Assembly (NCBI GenBank): GCA_044228795.1
Contig: JBGAUE010000008.1
Location: 95,500-159,499, forward strand
DNA length: 64,000 nt
Direction: 5' to 3'
Source: M0108 sp044228795
Lineage (GTDB): Bacteria; Pseudomonadota; Gammaproteobacteria; Chromatiales; Chromatiaceae
Below are positions 1 through 8,161 of this stretch, one piece after another (the first letter of the stretch is position 1; every line of letters begins with the position of its first letter). Under the pieces are notes generated by a model. That model made no database searches. It was not told the origin of the DNA and was given only the letters and a program-made list of their open reading frames with translations. The position numbers and the translations under genes were made by a program.

Positions 1-6
1 TTCAGT

Positions 7-321
7 ATGTCAGAATTTAAAGATGTAACTGTTATTAAAAAGGCCAATGTTTATTTTGATGGCAAAGTCGCTAGCAGGACGGTTATTTTCTCCGATGGCA
101 CTAAAAAAACTCTTGGTATTATGCTTCCTGGTCAATATGAATTTAATACTGAGGACAAAGAGATCATGGAAATCCTGTCAGGTCACCTCGAGGTTTTATC
201 ATCAGAAACCGAGGGATGGAAGACCATCAAAGAGGGTGATCAATTTGAAATACCAGCTAAATCAAAATTCAATATAAAAGTAGAGACAATAACCGACTAT
301 TGCTGCTCTTACATCAAGTAA
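7..321 (+). CDS. ppnP: PpnP-type pyrimidine/purine nucleoside phosphorylase (DUF1255)
   Basis: This 104-residue protein matches the small single-cupin PpnP/YaiE family (about 94 residues in E. coli). Family members phosphorolyse several nucleosides to base plus ribose-1-phosphate in the cytoplasm. Visible family features are the early NVYFDGKV segment, the LGIMLPGQYEF strand near residue 37, the ISGHLEV-like turn (here LSGHLEVL, near 57) and the C-terminal YCCSYIK, comparable to the YLCRYL end of E. coli PpnP. The N-terminus is about ten residues longer than usual. Base composition is strongly AT-rich (the first 60 bases are about 25% GC) compared with neighbours above 60%, which suggests recent acquisition. 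The gene lies at the window edge, so its upstream context is unknown. Confidence 0.85.
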   Translation: MSEFKDVTVIKKANVYFDGKVASRTVIFSDGTKKTLGIMLPGQYEFNTEDKEIMEILSGHLEVLSSETEGWKTIKEGDQFEIPAKSKFNIKVETITDYCCSYIK

Positions 322-446
322 AAAAATAACACGCACCACAAGTTGAGCCCAAACTTCGCCGTAGAGCTTGGCCTATGCTATTCGGCGTCATCATGAGCGC
401 AGTAGGTCCCTGCTTAGGCTTGGCGGTGGGCGAAAATGGAGCCATT

Positions 447-839
447 ATGCCGTTGAGTTACGAAGAGCAGTGTTTTGTGGTGAAGCGAGCAAAACTTATG
501 CGGACATGGCGCTATGTCGGAGCCATTCTGCTGGCTTTGATATTGGGACTTGGCGTGTGGCTATTTTTGTCCAACCCTTTGTTGGCCAATCCATTTGTCG
601 TGATGACACGATTGCAGAGCAATTCAATCCCGGAATCGACAATGGTTCTGATGGCAGGGATGTTGCCGGTCGTCGCTTTAATGTGTATTGTCCTTGCCGT
701 CACAGCCATATTATTTGTTTTTGCGGCTTTCTCCAACGAAAAGAAGTATCTCACGATCATTCAGCGGGAATCTCGCGAGATAGGTATTGCCCAATCGGGT
801 AAGGGCGGGTCATTGGCCTGCCCTCCCCACACCACCTAG
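447..839 (+). CDS. Small two-helix membrane protein of unknown function, C-terminus possibly altered
   Basis: I do not recognise this family. From the ATG at 447, preceded by GGAG at 438-441, it encodes 130 residues. An upstream in-frame ATG at 375 exists but has no comparable ribosome-binding site. Two hydrophobic helices are clear, at about residues 23-43 and 68-95, joined by a loop of about 25 residues. The N-terminus is short and charged, and a charged stretch (SNEKKYLTII) follows the second helix. The last roughly 14 residues (SGKGGSLACPPHTT) are low-complexity and are encoded by a segment with a perfect-length hairpin (803-823) that looks like the end of an inserted element. The natural C-terminus has therefore probably been replaced. 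No operon partner is evident. Confidence 0.55.
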   Translation: MPLSYEEQCFVVKRAKLMRTWRYVGAILLALILGLGVWLFLSNPLLANPFVVMTRLQSNSIPESTMVLMAGMLPVVALMCIVLAVTAILFVFAAFSNEKKYLTIIQRESREIGIAQSGKGGSLACPPHTT

Positions 840-1181
840 CATGCGGGTTCGCCTTAGGATGCGGTAGCGTCCAGCGAGACCAGCCTGTTCCATCGCCTCG
901 GCTGACTGCGGCCAGGTCACGCCACCGGTTGCCCGTGGGACATATTGTTTGCGGCCTTCCTGTTCCCTGCTGCGCTCGTGTCACTCGACTGCTGGGGGGC
1001 AACCTAGACACGGCACGCCTAGACCTAGTGAATCCAGGGTCCGGCTGGTATCCTGACGGTCCGACAAATCGGCGTCGCGCCAGGCAGATCTACAGATATG
1101 GATATCTAGATACCCCATGCCATGCACAAACCAGGTACTCCGCCGTGCTCCTTGCCTATCTGTTTGCACCGTTAGCCGCAT
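785..1181 (-). mobile_element. Non-coding stretch; possible 3' remnant of a group II intron or similar element
   Basis: About 340 bases between 840 and 1181 hold no credible gene. Read on the minus strand, the part nearest 790 contains a GC-rich hairpin (803-823) followed by a TACCCGAT end. Before the hairpin is a segment reading GCATGCTAGGTGGTGTGGGG. From memory this resembles the 3' end of some bacterial group II introns, but no reverse transcriptase gene or 5' end is present. If correct, it is a truncated remnant. On the plus strand the hairpin pairs fully with two G-U pairs, so a simple plus-strand stem-loop at a gene end is an alternative. Confidence 0.25.
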
Positions 1182-1688
1182 ATGAACCCCCAGCCGCGCC
1201 CATCTAAACTTCATCAAACCCTTGGTCTGCTTGGCTGGCTGTTACTTGTGCTTGCCGCGGCTGCCGTCGGTGGGTTTGCATCAGCCCAGGCCGGCGCCTT
1301 TTATTCCGAACTTGTCCGACCGGTGTGGGCTCCACCGGGTTGGCTGTTCGGGCCCGTGTGGTCAGTGCTGTATGCGCTTATGGGTGTATCCGCATGGTTG
1401 GTCTGGCGAGAACGCGGATTTTCTGGTGCGCGCCCTGCCTTCGTCATGTTCCTCGCCCAGCTCGGCATCAACGCCCTCTGGACTTGGTTATTTTTTGTCT
1501 GGCGTCTGGGCGGCCTTGCCTTCGCGGAAATACTGCTGCTGTTGGTCCTGATCATTGCCACCATCCAGCAGTTTAGGCGTATCAGCACAGTTGCCGCCGC
1601 ATTACTCTTGCCGTACCTGGTGTGGGTCTCATTCGCCACGGCACTCACCTTCGCCATCTGGCGGCTAAACCCGAGCCTGTTGGCGTGA
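1182..1688 (+). CDS. tspO: TspO/MBR family tryptophan-rich sensory protein
   Basis: This 168-residue integral membrane protein has the five-helix TspO/MBR (peripheral benzodiazepine receptor) pattern. The diagnostic motifs are present: RPVWAPPGWLFGPVWSVLY near residues 46-64, MGVSAWLVW after it, the NALWTWLFF helix around residue 97 and the C-terminal PYLVWVSFATALTFAIWRLN. Family members bind tetrapyrroles and, in purple bacteria, modulate pigment gene expression in response to oxygen. They sit in the outer or cytoplasmic membrane. Length is typical (about 160), and an N-terminal extension of some 15 residues precedes helix 1. The gene stands alone, with 229 bases of non-coding sequence before the next gene. 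That gap contains a perfect 12-base tandem repeat at 1844-1867. Confidence 0.9.
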   Translation: MNPQPRPSKLHQTLGLLGWLLLVLAAAAVGGFASAQAGAFYSELVRPVWAPPGWLFGPVWSVLYALMGVSAWLVWRERGFSGARPAFVMFLAQLGINALWTWLFFVWRLGGLAFAEILLLLVLIIATIQQFRRISTVAAALLLPYLVWVSFATALTFAIWRLNPSLLA

Positions 1689-1976
1689 TGGTGAGGTGAA
1701 TGCAACCTCTCAAGAAACACCCTGCAAGGCATTAAACGGCCAATAGTTTCGGGACTGGACATCATGACTTCGCTGTCTCAGCCCCCTGATCCCAGCCGCA
1801 GTGCTTTGAAGTTTCTTTCCCTCGCCCTTGCGGCCCCGGTGGTTCCGACGGAGCCTCCGACGGAGCCCTTGCGACAAACCTATTTTCGGTGCTAGGGTCA
1901 TCTGTTCCCAACCGCCGTGCGGTTTGATTTCTTATCCCTCTTTCCAAAGCCCCGCGACGCCACTCCAAGAGCCCAC

Positions 1977-2864
1977 ATGCCCGCGTATTGCAACCCACTG
2001 GCCCGCCTGGCCGCACTGCTCCTCGCCCTGGCCGCCATCGTACCCCTCGCCGCCGAGGCCCAGAAACCCATCCGCTTCGCCCCCCTGCCGCTGGAAAACC
2101 TCAAGATCATCCACGAGCAGTTCCAGGGCCTGGCCGACTACCTGCACGAGGCGACCGGTCTGGAGATCCAGTGGGTGCGCTTCAGTGACTATGCGGACAT
2201 CATCGACGGCTTCCGCGCCGGGGAGGTAGATCTGGCCTATCTGGGGCCCCTGCCCTATGTGATCCTGGCCCGCGACCACCCGGCGACGCGCCCCCTGTGC
2301 TGCTTTCGCGACGCCGATGGGTCGGCCGCCTACACCTGCTCCCTGGTTGCCTTCGCCGACAGCGGCCTTTCCCTGGAGACCCTGCGCGGGGTGCGCTTCG
2401 GCCTGACCCAGCCCTATTCGACCTGCGGCTACCTGGCCACCTCGCACATGCTGGCCGAGGCCGGGCTCTCCCTGACCGCCGACGGCAACCGCTTCAGCTA
2501 CGCCGGGAGCCACTCCGAGGCGGCCCTGGGGGTGGTCCAGGGACGCTACGATGTGGCCGGGATCAAGACCGCCATCGCCGGGCGCTATAGCCACCTGGGC
2601 CTCGACGTCATCGCCACCAGCCCGGCCTACCCCGGGTTCAACCTGGTGGCCAACGCCGCAACCCTGGACCAGGCGACCATAGATCGCCTCCAGGAGGCCC
2701 TGTTACGCCTGGACCCTATCGCCCACCCGGAGCTGGCCGCCCGCATGGAAGGCTGGGGCGACCAGATCCACCACGGCACCGTCCCGCCCGATCAGTGCGA
2801 TTACTCCGGCGTTGCCGCGGCCCTCGCTGACCTCCCCTGGCCCATCCCCAGGGGGGTGCCGTGA
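1977..2864 (+). CDS. PhnD-type periplasmic substrate-binding protein
   Basis: This 295-residue protein has an N-terminal signal peptide (ARLAALLLALAAIVPLAAEA) followed by the phosphate/phosphonate-binding PhnD fold. The start of the mature part (IRFAPLPLENLKIIHEQFQGLADYL), the FRAGEVDLAYLGPLPYV hinge region and the YDVAGIK segment are typical of the family. ATG 1977 was chosen because an AAGAG precedes it and it opens directly on the signal peptide; an in-frame GTG at 1917 adds 20 residues. No permease or ATPase gene is adjacent. Instead the stop overlaps the start of a GGDEF-EAL protein (GTGA at 2861-2864). This suggests a ligand-sensing role feeding that enzyme, as the binding protein NspS does for MbaA in Vibrio, rather than uptake. 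Confidence 0.8.
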   Translation: MPAYCNPLARLAALLLALAAIVPLAAEAQKPIRFAPLPLENLKIIHEQFQGLADYLHEATGLEIQWVRFSDYADIIDGFRAGEVDLAYLGPLPYVILARDHPATRPLCCFRDADGSAAYTCSLVAFADSGLSLETLRGVRFGLTQPYSTCGYLATSHMLAEAGLSLTADGNRFSYAGSHSEAALGVVQGRYDVAGIKTAIAGRYSHLGLDVIATSPAYPGFNLVANAATLDQATIDRLQEALLRLDPIAHPELAARMEGWGDQIHHGTVPPDQCDYSGVAAALADLPWPIPRGVP

Positions 2865-5800
2865 GGCGTGCCACCTTCCTGTTCCTTTCCCTTCTCCTGG
2901 GGGCCGAGGGCGTCCTGGCCTGGTACCTCAAGGGCCTGTTCGACGCCGAGGTACAGCAGGAGTTGGGCTTTCGCCAGACCGAGCTGGCCACCAGCCTGCA
3001 CAGCGTAGTAGAGGGCTATGGCCACTTGGTGGACGTGGTGGTGCGCTCCACACTAGAGGGCCCTGAGGTCCTCGCCCTAGTCGCCGAGGCGGCCCAGGCC
3101 AACCCCGACCGGGCCCCGCGACTACGCGGGCGCCTCTACCGCCTCCTCTACCCCCACTACGCCGTGCTGCGCGGCCACGACCTACGCGTCCTGCAATTCG
3201 TGCGCCCGGACGGGACTTCGCTCCTGCGCTTCAACCGCCCGGACCTGTTCGATGACGACATAGCCCGGGACCGCCCCCTGCTGCGTGCGGTGATCGACAG
3301 CGGCAGGTCCGGGCGGGCCTTCGAGAACGGGCGAGTCTATCCCGGCTTCCGCTACGCCTATCCCCTCTACGTCGGCGAAGGCCCCGCGCGCCGCCTGATC
3401 GCCGTGGCCGACTTCAGTGTCTCCTTTGACGCCGTGCGGCGTATCCTCCAGGAGTCCGAGGGGGAGGGTGGAATCCAGAGCCGCTTCATCCTGCGCCGCG
3501 ACCTCATGGAGCAGGTCGGCCATCCCAGCGCCCGGGCCCTATTTCGCCCGGTGACCCTGCACCCGGGCTTCGTTGTCGAGGACGTGGCGGCCGGCCTGAC
3601 CGATACCCAGCCCAGCCTACCCCTGTCGCCCTGGGTGGCGGCGGTCGACGACGATCTGGCCCGCGACCCTGGGGTGCGTACGGCCATCACTACCGGGCGC
3701 CCCCACGCCAACCTCACCTGCACCAGCCTGAAGAACTGCTACGCCGTGGCCCTGCTCCCGGTATTGGACAGCATGGATCGGGTGGCCGGCTTCCTGGTAA
3801 CCTACAGCCCGGCCCCCAGGCTCGCGGTCACCCGCCTGTACCTGCTCGCCGCCTTCTTGGCGGGGAGTCTCCTGATCCTGGTGGCAGGTTTTGCCTTACG
3901 CCGCTCCCTGGCCTCGCGCTCACGCCTGCGCACCATCAGCGAGCACATGGCCGAGGGGCTCTACGTCATGGACGCTACCGGCAAGACCCTCTACGCCAAC
4001 GCCGCCGCCAACCACTTGCTGGGCTACGCCGATGGGGAGCTGATCGGCCAGCTCGCCCACGACTTGATCCACGCCGAGCACGAGGAGAAGGTGAACTCGC
4101 CTGCGGATTGCCCCATGCGCCGCTGGGCCGAGCGCGGCGAGGTCTACCGCAGCGATCGGGAGATTTTTCGCCACAAGGACGGGCACCTGCTGCGGGTCAG
4201 TCTGGTTAGCTCGCCCCTGCGGGAGGAGGGCCAGGTCACCGGGACCGTGGTCCTGTTCCGTGACATCGGTGCCGAGCACGAGACGCGTAATCGACTGCGC
4301 CAGGCCGACCTCGCCTTCAGCCACTTGGCCGAGGCGGTGGTGGTCACCGACACCGAGGCCAATATCCAGGCCGTCAACCAGGCCTTCACCCAGATCACCG
4401 GCTACGAGGAGGCGGAGGTCCTCGGCAAGAACCCCCGTCTGCTCTCCTCCGGGCGCCACGACCCCATCTACTACCAGCGCATGTGGGAGGCCATACGTGA
4501 CCTCGGCTACTGGGAGGGCGAGATCTGGAACCGGCGCAAGAACGGCGAAATCTACCCTGAGTTCCTCAAGATCAAAGCCGTGCGCGACGAACAACAGCAG
4601 GTCATTGGCTATGTCAGTGTGTTCAGCGACATCACCGAGTTGCGCGCCAAGGAGGAGCGCCTGCGCCGCCTGGCTTACCATGATCAGCTCACCGGGCTCT
4701 ACAACCGCAACGCCTTCCTGCAGATCTTCGAACATGCCCTGCATCGCGCCCAGGACCGCGGGGCTGGATTGGCCCTGCTCTACCTTGATCTGGACCGCTT
4801 CAAGCGCATCAATGACACCCTGGGTCACGTCGTCGGCGATGCCTTACTCCAGGAGATCGCCCGGCGCATCCGCGCCACGCTGCGCGCCCAGGACGAGGTG
4901 GCCCGCCTGGGCGATGACGAGTTCGTCTGCCTGCTGGAGGACCTGGACTTCGACCTGGCCCCGGCGCGCGTCGCCCACGACCTGCTGGAACGTATCCGCG
5001 CGCCCCTGGCCCTTGACGGCAAGCAACTCTACATCACCGCCAGCATCGGTATCTGCGTCTTCCCGGCGGATGGGGACGGACCCACGACCCTGCTCAAGAA
5101 CGCCGATGCGGCCATGTACCTGGCGAAGCAGGGTGGGCGCGACGCCTACCGTTATTTCTCCGCGGCCATGGCCCAGGAGGCCGACGCCCGCTTCGAGTTG
5201 GAGAACGCCCTGCGCGAGGCCCTGAGGACCGGCCAGATGCGCCTGGTTTACCAACCCAAGGTGGCCCTGGCCGATGGGACTGTGATCGGGCTGGAGGCCC
5301 TGGTGCGCTGGCAGCACCCGCGCGATGGGCTCCTCTCCCCGGACCGCTTCCTCGGCGTTGCCGCCGAGACCGGGCTGATGCAGCCCCTGACCCAATGGGT
5401 AGTGGGGGAGGCGAGCCGCCAATGCGCCCTGTGGCGGACCGAGGGGCTGGCGGTCGGGCGCATCGCCTGCAACCTCGACGCCAGTGTCTTTCACCCCGCC
5501 GCCCTTGAGTCGATGCTGCTGCAGGTGGTCGCCGCGGCCGGCATAACCCCGGCGGACCTGGAACTCGAGATTCTGGAGACGGGGATGCTGCGCGAGGCGC
5601 AGAGCCGGGGGCTGTGGGACCGCCTGGTCGGCCACGGCTTCGACCTGTCCATCGATGACTTCGGGACTGGGGAGTCGTCACTCGCCCGCCTGAAAGAGCT
5701 GCCGGTGGGAACCCTCAAGATCGACCGTTCCTTTGTACGCGACCTGGAGACCAACGAGAATGACCGCTCCATCGTGCGTACCATGATCGCCATGACCCGC

Positions 5801-5998
5801 ACCCTCGGCAAGGAGGCCCTGGCGGAGGGGGTCGAGACTGACGCCCAGATGCGCTTCCTGATAGAGGCCGGGTGCGACGCGGTGCAGGGCTACTGGTTCA
5901 GCCGGCCATTGCCGCCGGAGGCGATCCCCGATCTCATCCGCGACCAAGTCTGGCGCACCCGGCTGGATGCGCTGGGCCATTCCCAGACCCTGGACTGA
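2861..5998 (+). CDS. Membrane sensor c-di-GMP enzyme: periplasmic sensor-PAS-PAS-GGDEF-EAL
   Basis: This 1045-residue bifunctional c-di-GMP protein has these parts in order. There is an N-terminal membrane helix (residues 3-22), a periplasmic Cache-like sensor (about 25-322), a second helix (about 325-347), two PAS domains (about 360-470 and 485-600), GGDEF (about 604-767) and EAL (about 775-1040). The GGDEF signature reads GDDEF (684-688), so the second glycine is replaced. The EAL domain looks intact, with EAL at 812-814, a DDFGTG loop, LKIDRSFV, EGVET and QGYWFSRP. The protein is therefore more likely a phosphodiesterase, with the GGDEF domain possibly serving as a GTP sensor or weak cyclase. 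It starts at a GTG overlapping the stop of the upstream binding protein, so the two are translationally coupled. Confidence 0.92.
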   Translation: MRRATFLFLSLLLGAEGVLAWYLKGLFDAEVQQELGFRQTELATSLHSVVEGYGHLVDVVVRSTLEGPEVLALVAEAAQANPDRAPRLRGRLYRLLYPHYAVLRGHDLRVLQFVRPDGTSLLRFNRPDLFDDDIARDRPLLRAVIDSGRSGRAFENGRVYPGFRYAYPLYVGEGPARRLIAVADFSVSFDAVRRILQESEGEGGIQSRFILRRDLMEQVGHPSARALFRPVTLHPGFVVEDVAAGLTDTQPSLPLSPWVAAVDDDLARDPGVRTAITTGRPHANLTCTSLKNCYAVALLPVLDSMDRVAGFLVTYSPAPRLAVTRLYLLAAFLAGSLLILVAGFALRRSLASRSRLRTISEHMAEGLYVMDATGKTLYANAAANHLLGYADGELIGQLAHDLIHAEHEEKVNSPADCPMRRWAERGEVYRSDREIFRHKDGHLLRVSLVSSPLREEGQVTGTVVLFRDIGAEHETRNRLRQADLAFSHLAEAVVVTDTEANIQAVNQAFTQITGYEEAEVLGKNPRLLSSGRHDPIYYQRMWEAIRDLGYWEGEIWNRRKNGEIYPEFLKIKAVRDEQQQVIGYVSVFSDITELRAKEERLRRLAYHDQLTGLYNRNAFLQIFEHALHRAQDRGAGLALLYLDLDRFKRINDTLGHVVGDALLQEIARRIRATLRAQDEVARLGDDEFVCLLEDLDFDLAPARVAHDLLERIRAPLALDGKQLYITASIGICVFPADGDGPTTLLKNADAAMYLAKQGGRDAYRYFSAAMAQEADARFELENALREALRTGQMRLVYQPKVALADGTVIGLEALVRWQHPRDGLLSPDRFLGVAAETGLMQPLTQWVVGEASRQCALWRTEGLAVGRIACNLDASVFHPAALESMLLQVVAAAGITPADLELEILETGMLREAQSRGLWDRLVGHGFDLSIDDFGTGESSLARLKELPVGTLKIDRSFVRDLETNENDRSIVRTMIAMTRTLGKEALAEGVETDAQMRFLIEAGCDAVQGYWFSRPLPPEAIPDLIRDQVWRTRLDALGHSQTLD

Positions 5999-6183
5999 GG
6001 TAGCCCTGTTCCTTCACCCCTTTTCCTTCCCCTTACCATGGTTGTAATCTAGCACTGGGACCCCTGGTGGCACTGCCGAGGTTCTCCGAGGTGATGTCGA
6101 TCCGGGCGCACTGCCCAGCTAGTGTGTAGCGACTGGGGCGACTCTGGGCCATGACATCGGGGGGATGGGGGGGTGAAGCGGGC

Positions 6184-6210
6184 TTGCCCGGTCGCATGCA
6201 TGCCTATACT
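6184..6210 (+). promoter_or_regulatory. Possible sigma-70 promoter for the DsrE-like gene
   Basis: TATACT at 6205-6210 is a good -10 box. The best upstream match is TTGCCC at 6184-6189, with a short 15-base spacer. It lies in the roughly 345-base gap between 5999 and 6344, which holds no gene, and about 135 bases before the next start codon. The spacing is suboptimal, so this is only a candidate. Confidence 0.35.
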
Positions 6211-6223
6211 CTCCAGGGGCAGA

Positions 6224-6240
6224 GTCGCGAAGATCGCGAC
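6224..6240. repeat. Perfect 7-bp inverted repeat just downstream of the candidate promoter
   Basis: GTCGCGA and TCGCGAC flank the 3-base spacer AGA. The palindrome begins 13 bases after the -10 box, close to where transcription would start. It could be an operator or a 5' stem-loop of the DsrE-like mRNA. The remainder of 5999-6344 shows nothing recognisable apart from a pyrimidine-rich run near 6005-6035. Confidence 0.45.
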
Positions 6241-6344
6241 CGCCCGGAAATCGGGCTACTGGGCGCCTGGTGAGGCTCAGTTTACCTGCCGCGGTAGCGG
6301 CTTCTTCCATCTAATACATTGAACCTACCCGAGGAGATGCCATC

Positions 6345-6776
6345 ATGAACAAGCTACGCCGAATTCTCCTGACCTCCCTGGCCCTGGCCATGGTGAGCCT
6401 GCCCCCTCTGGCTGCCGGAGAGGCCCCCGCGACCAAGGAGCGGGTGGTCATCCAGGTTTCCGACAAGGATCCGCAAAAATGGAACCTCGCCTTGAACGTA
6501 GCCGGCAATGTCCAAAAGGAACTGGGCGCCGGTAACGTCGAGGTGGCCCTGGTTGCCTTCGGCCCGGGCATCGAGATGCTGACCGCCGATTCCGAGGTCG
6601 CCGGGCGCCTGGGTGAGGCGATCACCAAGGGGGTTGCTGTCGAGGCCTGCGCCAATTCGATGCGGGCGAACAAGATCAACCAAGAGGATCTGGCGAAAAA
6701 TGTCGTCGTCGTCCCCGCAGGCGCGGTCGAGATCATCAAGCGTCAGAGCGCCGGCTGGTCCTACCTGCGACCCTAA
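6345..6776 (+). CDS. Periplasmic DsrE-like protein
   Basis: This 143-residue protein has a signal peptide (about residues 1-24, ending LAAG) and a single DsrE/DsrF-like domain. The domain pattern is visible in the VVIQVSDKDPQKWNLALNVAGN opening, the central VEVALVAFGPGIEML strand and the VAVEACANSM segment, where a cysteine sits at the position often conserved in this family. DsrE relatives carry or sense sulfur in sulfur-oxidising bacteria. The secreted single-domain subgroup is poorly characterised, and I infer no reaction. AGGAG lies 9-13 bases upstream of the ATG. The gene is monocistronic, with its own candidate promoter and an intrinsic terminator at 6862-6889. Confidence 0.8.
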   Translation: MNKLRRILLTSLALAMVSLPPLAAGEAPATKERVVIQVSDKDPQKWNLALNVAGNVQKELGAGNVEVALVAFGPGIEMLTADSEVAGRLGEAITKGVAVEACANSMRANKINQEDLAKNVVVVPAGAVEIIKRQSAGWSYLRP

Positions 6777-6786
6777 CCCATCATGT

Positions 6787-6829
6787 CATCGCTACCGGGC
6801 AATGCCCGTGTCATCCATGAGTAGCGATG
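6787..6829. repeat. Nested inverted repeat downstream of the DsrE-like gene
   Basis: A perfect 9-base arm pair (CATCGCTAC at 6787-6795, GTAGCGATG at 6821-6829) encloses a second perfect hairpin (CGGGC-AAT-GCCCG, 6796-6808). It begins 11 bases after the stop codon and precedes the intrinsic terminator. It may be an mRNA 3' stabilising structure or a REP-like element. Confidence 0.6.
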
Positions 6830-6861
6830 CTCGGATGGGGGATTGGCCCCACCTTGTTAAG

Positions 6862-6889
6862 ACCCGGTGCGCGGATAGCGCCGGGTTTT
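6862..6889 (+). terminator. Intrinsic terminator after the DsrE-like gene
   Basis: A 9-bp stem (ACCCGGTGC / GCGCCGGGT, one G-U pair) with a 7-base loop is followed by four T residues. It closes the transcript of the DsrE-like gene and isolates it from the ybdK-like gene. Confidence 0.65.
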
Positions 6890-6960
6890 GATCCTCCCGC
6901 GGTGTTTTCACTTGCATGACCAGGTGCTAACTTGCGAACAGGCTAGAGTGAGGGCCTGCC

Positions 6961-8148
6961 ATGAATCCTAATTCCTCAACAGTCACGCACCCTAAGAGGG
7001 CTAAGCAGAAAACCGAGCTGCTCGAGTTTCAACCCTCAGAGCGAAATTCCCTGGGAGTCGAGCTCGAGTTGCAGATCATCGACCCCCGTACGGGTGACCT
7101 TGCACCTGGATCGGCGCGCATTCTCAAGCTCTGTGATCAGGAAGATCTGGAGGATGTAACCGCCGAACTGATGCAGTCGATGATTGAGGTCAAAACTGGG
7201 ATATGTCAGAACGTCCAGGAGGTTAAAGATCAAATTTGGCCACTGATGCGGAAAGTCAGCAACCTGGCGGGATCGCTTGGCTATGATTTGGCCTTGGGCG
7301 GTACGCATCCCTTCAATCGGGGACTGACCAGCGTGGTTTTTCCAGCTGAGCGATACGAGCGGATTCAGGAACGACTGGCTTGGTTGACCTATCAACGTGT
7401 AGTGTTCGGTCTTCATGTGCATATCGGTGTGCCGAATGGAGACATTGCCATAGGTGTCATCAATACCTTGGTAAGGTATCTCTCGCATCTGGTGGCCTTA
7501 TCGGCCAGTTCACCCTTTTGGCACGGTGAGGATACCGGATTGGCCTCGGCTCGATCGGTGTTGTATCGCATGTTGCCCCATGCGGGAGTGCCGCGATATT
7601 TTCGTAACTGGAAAGAGTTTCAGACCTTCTATCAAGTGCTGCGCGACTGCGAAGCGATTCAATCCCCCAAAGACATCTACTGGGATATTCGCCCTCGTCC
7701 CTATTTGGGTACGATCGAATTCCGGGTCTGCGATATGCCCGCTTCGCTGGCGGTGACCCTAGGCATCGTGGCTTTGATCAGAACCCTCGTCATCAGCACC
7801 CAGAGGTTCTTACAGGAACGGCGGCGATCGAGTTGCGGCGATATCCGTCACCATTGGCTGGCGATCGAAAACAAATGGCTGGCCACTCGCTATGGCCTGC
7901 AGGCCATGCACATACGGCAACACTCCGGGAAAAGGCGGTTACTTAGTCGGGATCTCACCGCTCTGATCAAAGAATTGAGACCCATAGCTATAGAGACGGG
8001 AGACGCCCCCTTTCTCGATGCCCTCTGTCCTTTGGAATCCTTTGAGTCGGGAGCCGATTGGCAACGCCGCTTGTTTCGTGAATCTGGCGACTGGAAACGA
8101 CTAGTGGATGACATGACACAACGTCTGGCCCAAGAACTGCGGGGTTAA
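6961..8148 (+). CDS. ybdK: YbdK-type carboxylate-amine ligase (glutamate-cysteine ligase family 2)
   Basis: This 395-residue protein belongs to the GCS2/YbdK family of ATP-dependent carboxylate-amine ligases (E. coli YbdK has 372 residues and weak glutamate-cysteine ligase activity). Typical features are SLGVELELQIIDP near residue 30, the AELMQSMIEVKTG strand near 75, a GGTHPF loop near 115, the FGLHVHIGV metal- and substrate-binding strand near 145, and RPRPYLGTIEFRVCD near 240. The next gene, a class II amidotransferase, starts 13 bases later, so the two form a pair. A canonical gshA lies convergent just beyond, so this is a second enzyme of related chemistry. GC content in sampled stretches is 50-60%, lower than the flanking genes, which hints at transfer. 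The physiological substrate is unknown. Confidence 0.85.
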   Translation: MNPNSSTVTHPKRAKQKTELLEFQPSERNSLGVELELQIIDPRTGDLAPGSARILKLCDQEDLEDVTAELMQSMIEVKTGICQNVQEVKDQIWPLMRKVSNLAGSLGYDLALGGTHPFNRGLTSVVFPAERYERIQERLAWLTYQRVVFGLHVHIGVPNGDIAIGVINTLVRYLSHLVALSASSPFWHGEDTGLASARSVLYRMLPHAGVPRYFRNWKEFQTFYQVLRDCEAIQSPKDIYWDIRPRPYLGTIEFRVCDMPASLAVTLGIVALIRTLVISTQRFLQERRRSSCGDIRHHWLAIENKWLATRYGLQAMHIRQHSGKRRLLSRDLTALIKELRPIAIETGDAPFLDALCPLESFESGADWQRRLFRESGDWKRLVDDMTQRLAQELRG

Positions 8149-8161
8149 GAGTGAGGTAGTC

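Noticed and set aside
1932..2594. Long minus-strand open frame of 220 codons opposite the PhnD-like gene
   Set aside because: It is a shadow of a GC-rich coding region; its glycine- and valine-rich translation has no domain, while the plus-strand protein is a clear family member.
3920..4828. 302-codon minus-strand open frame within the GGDEF-EAL gene
   Set aside because: Third-position GC bias keeps the reverse frame open. The plus-strand product has continuous PAS and GGDEF domains across the same bases.
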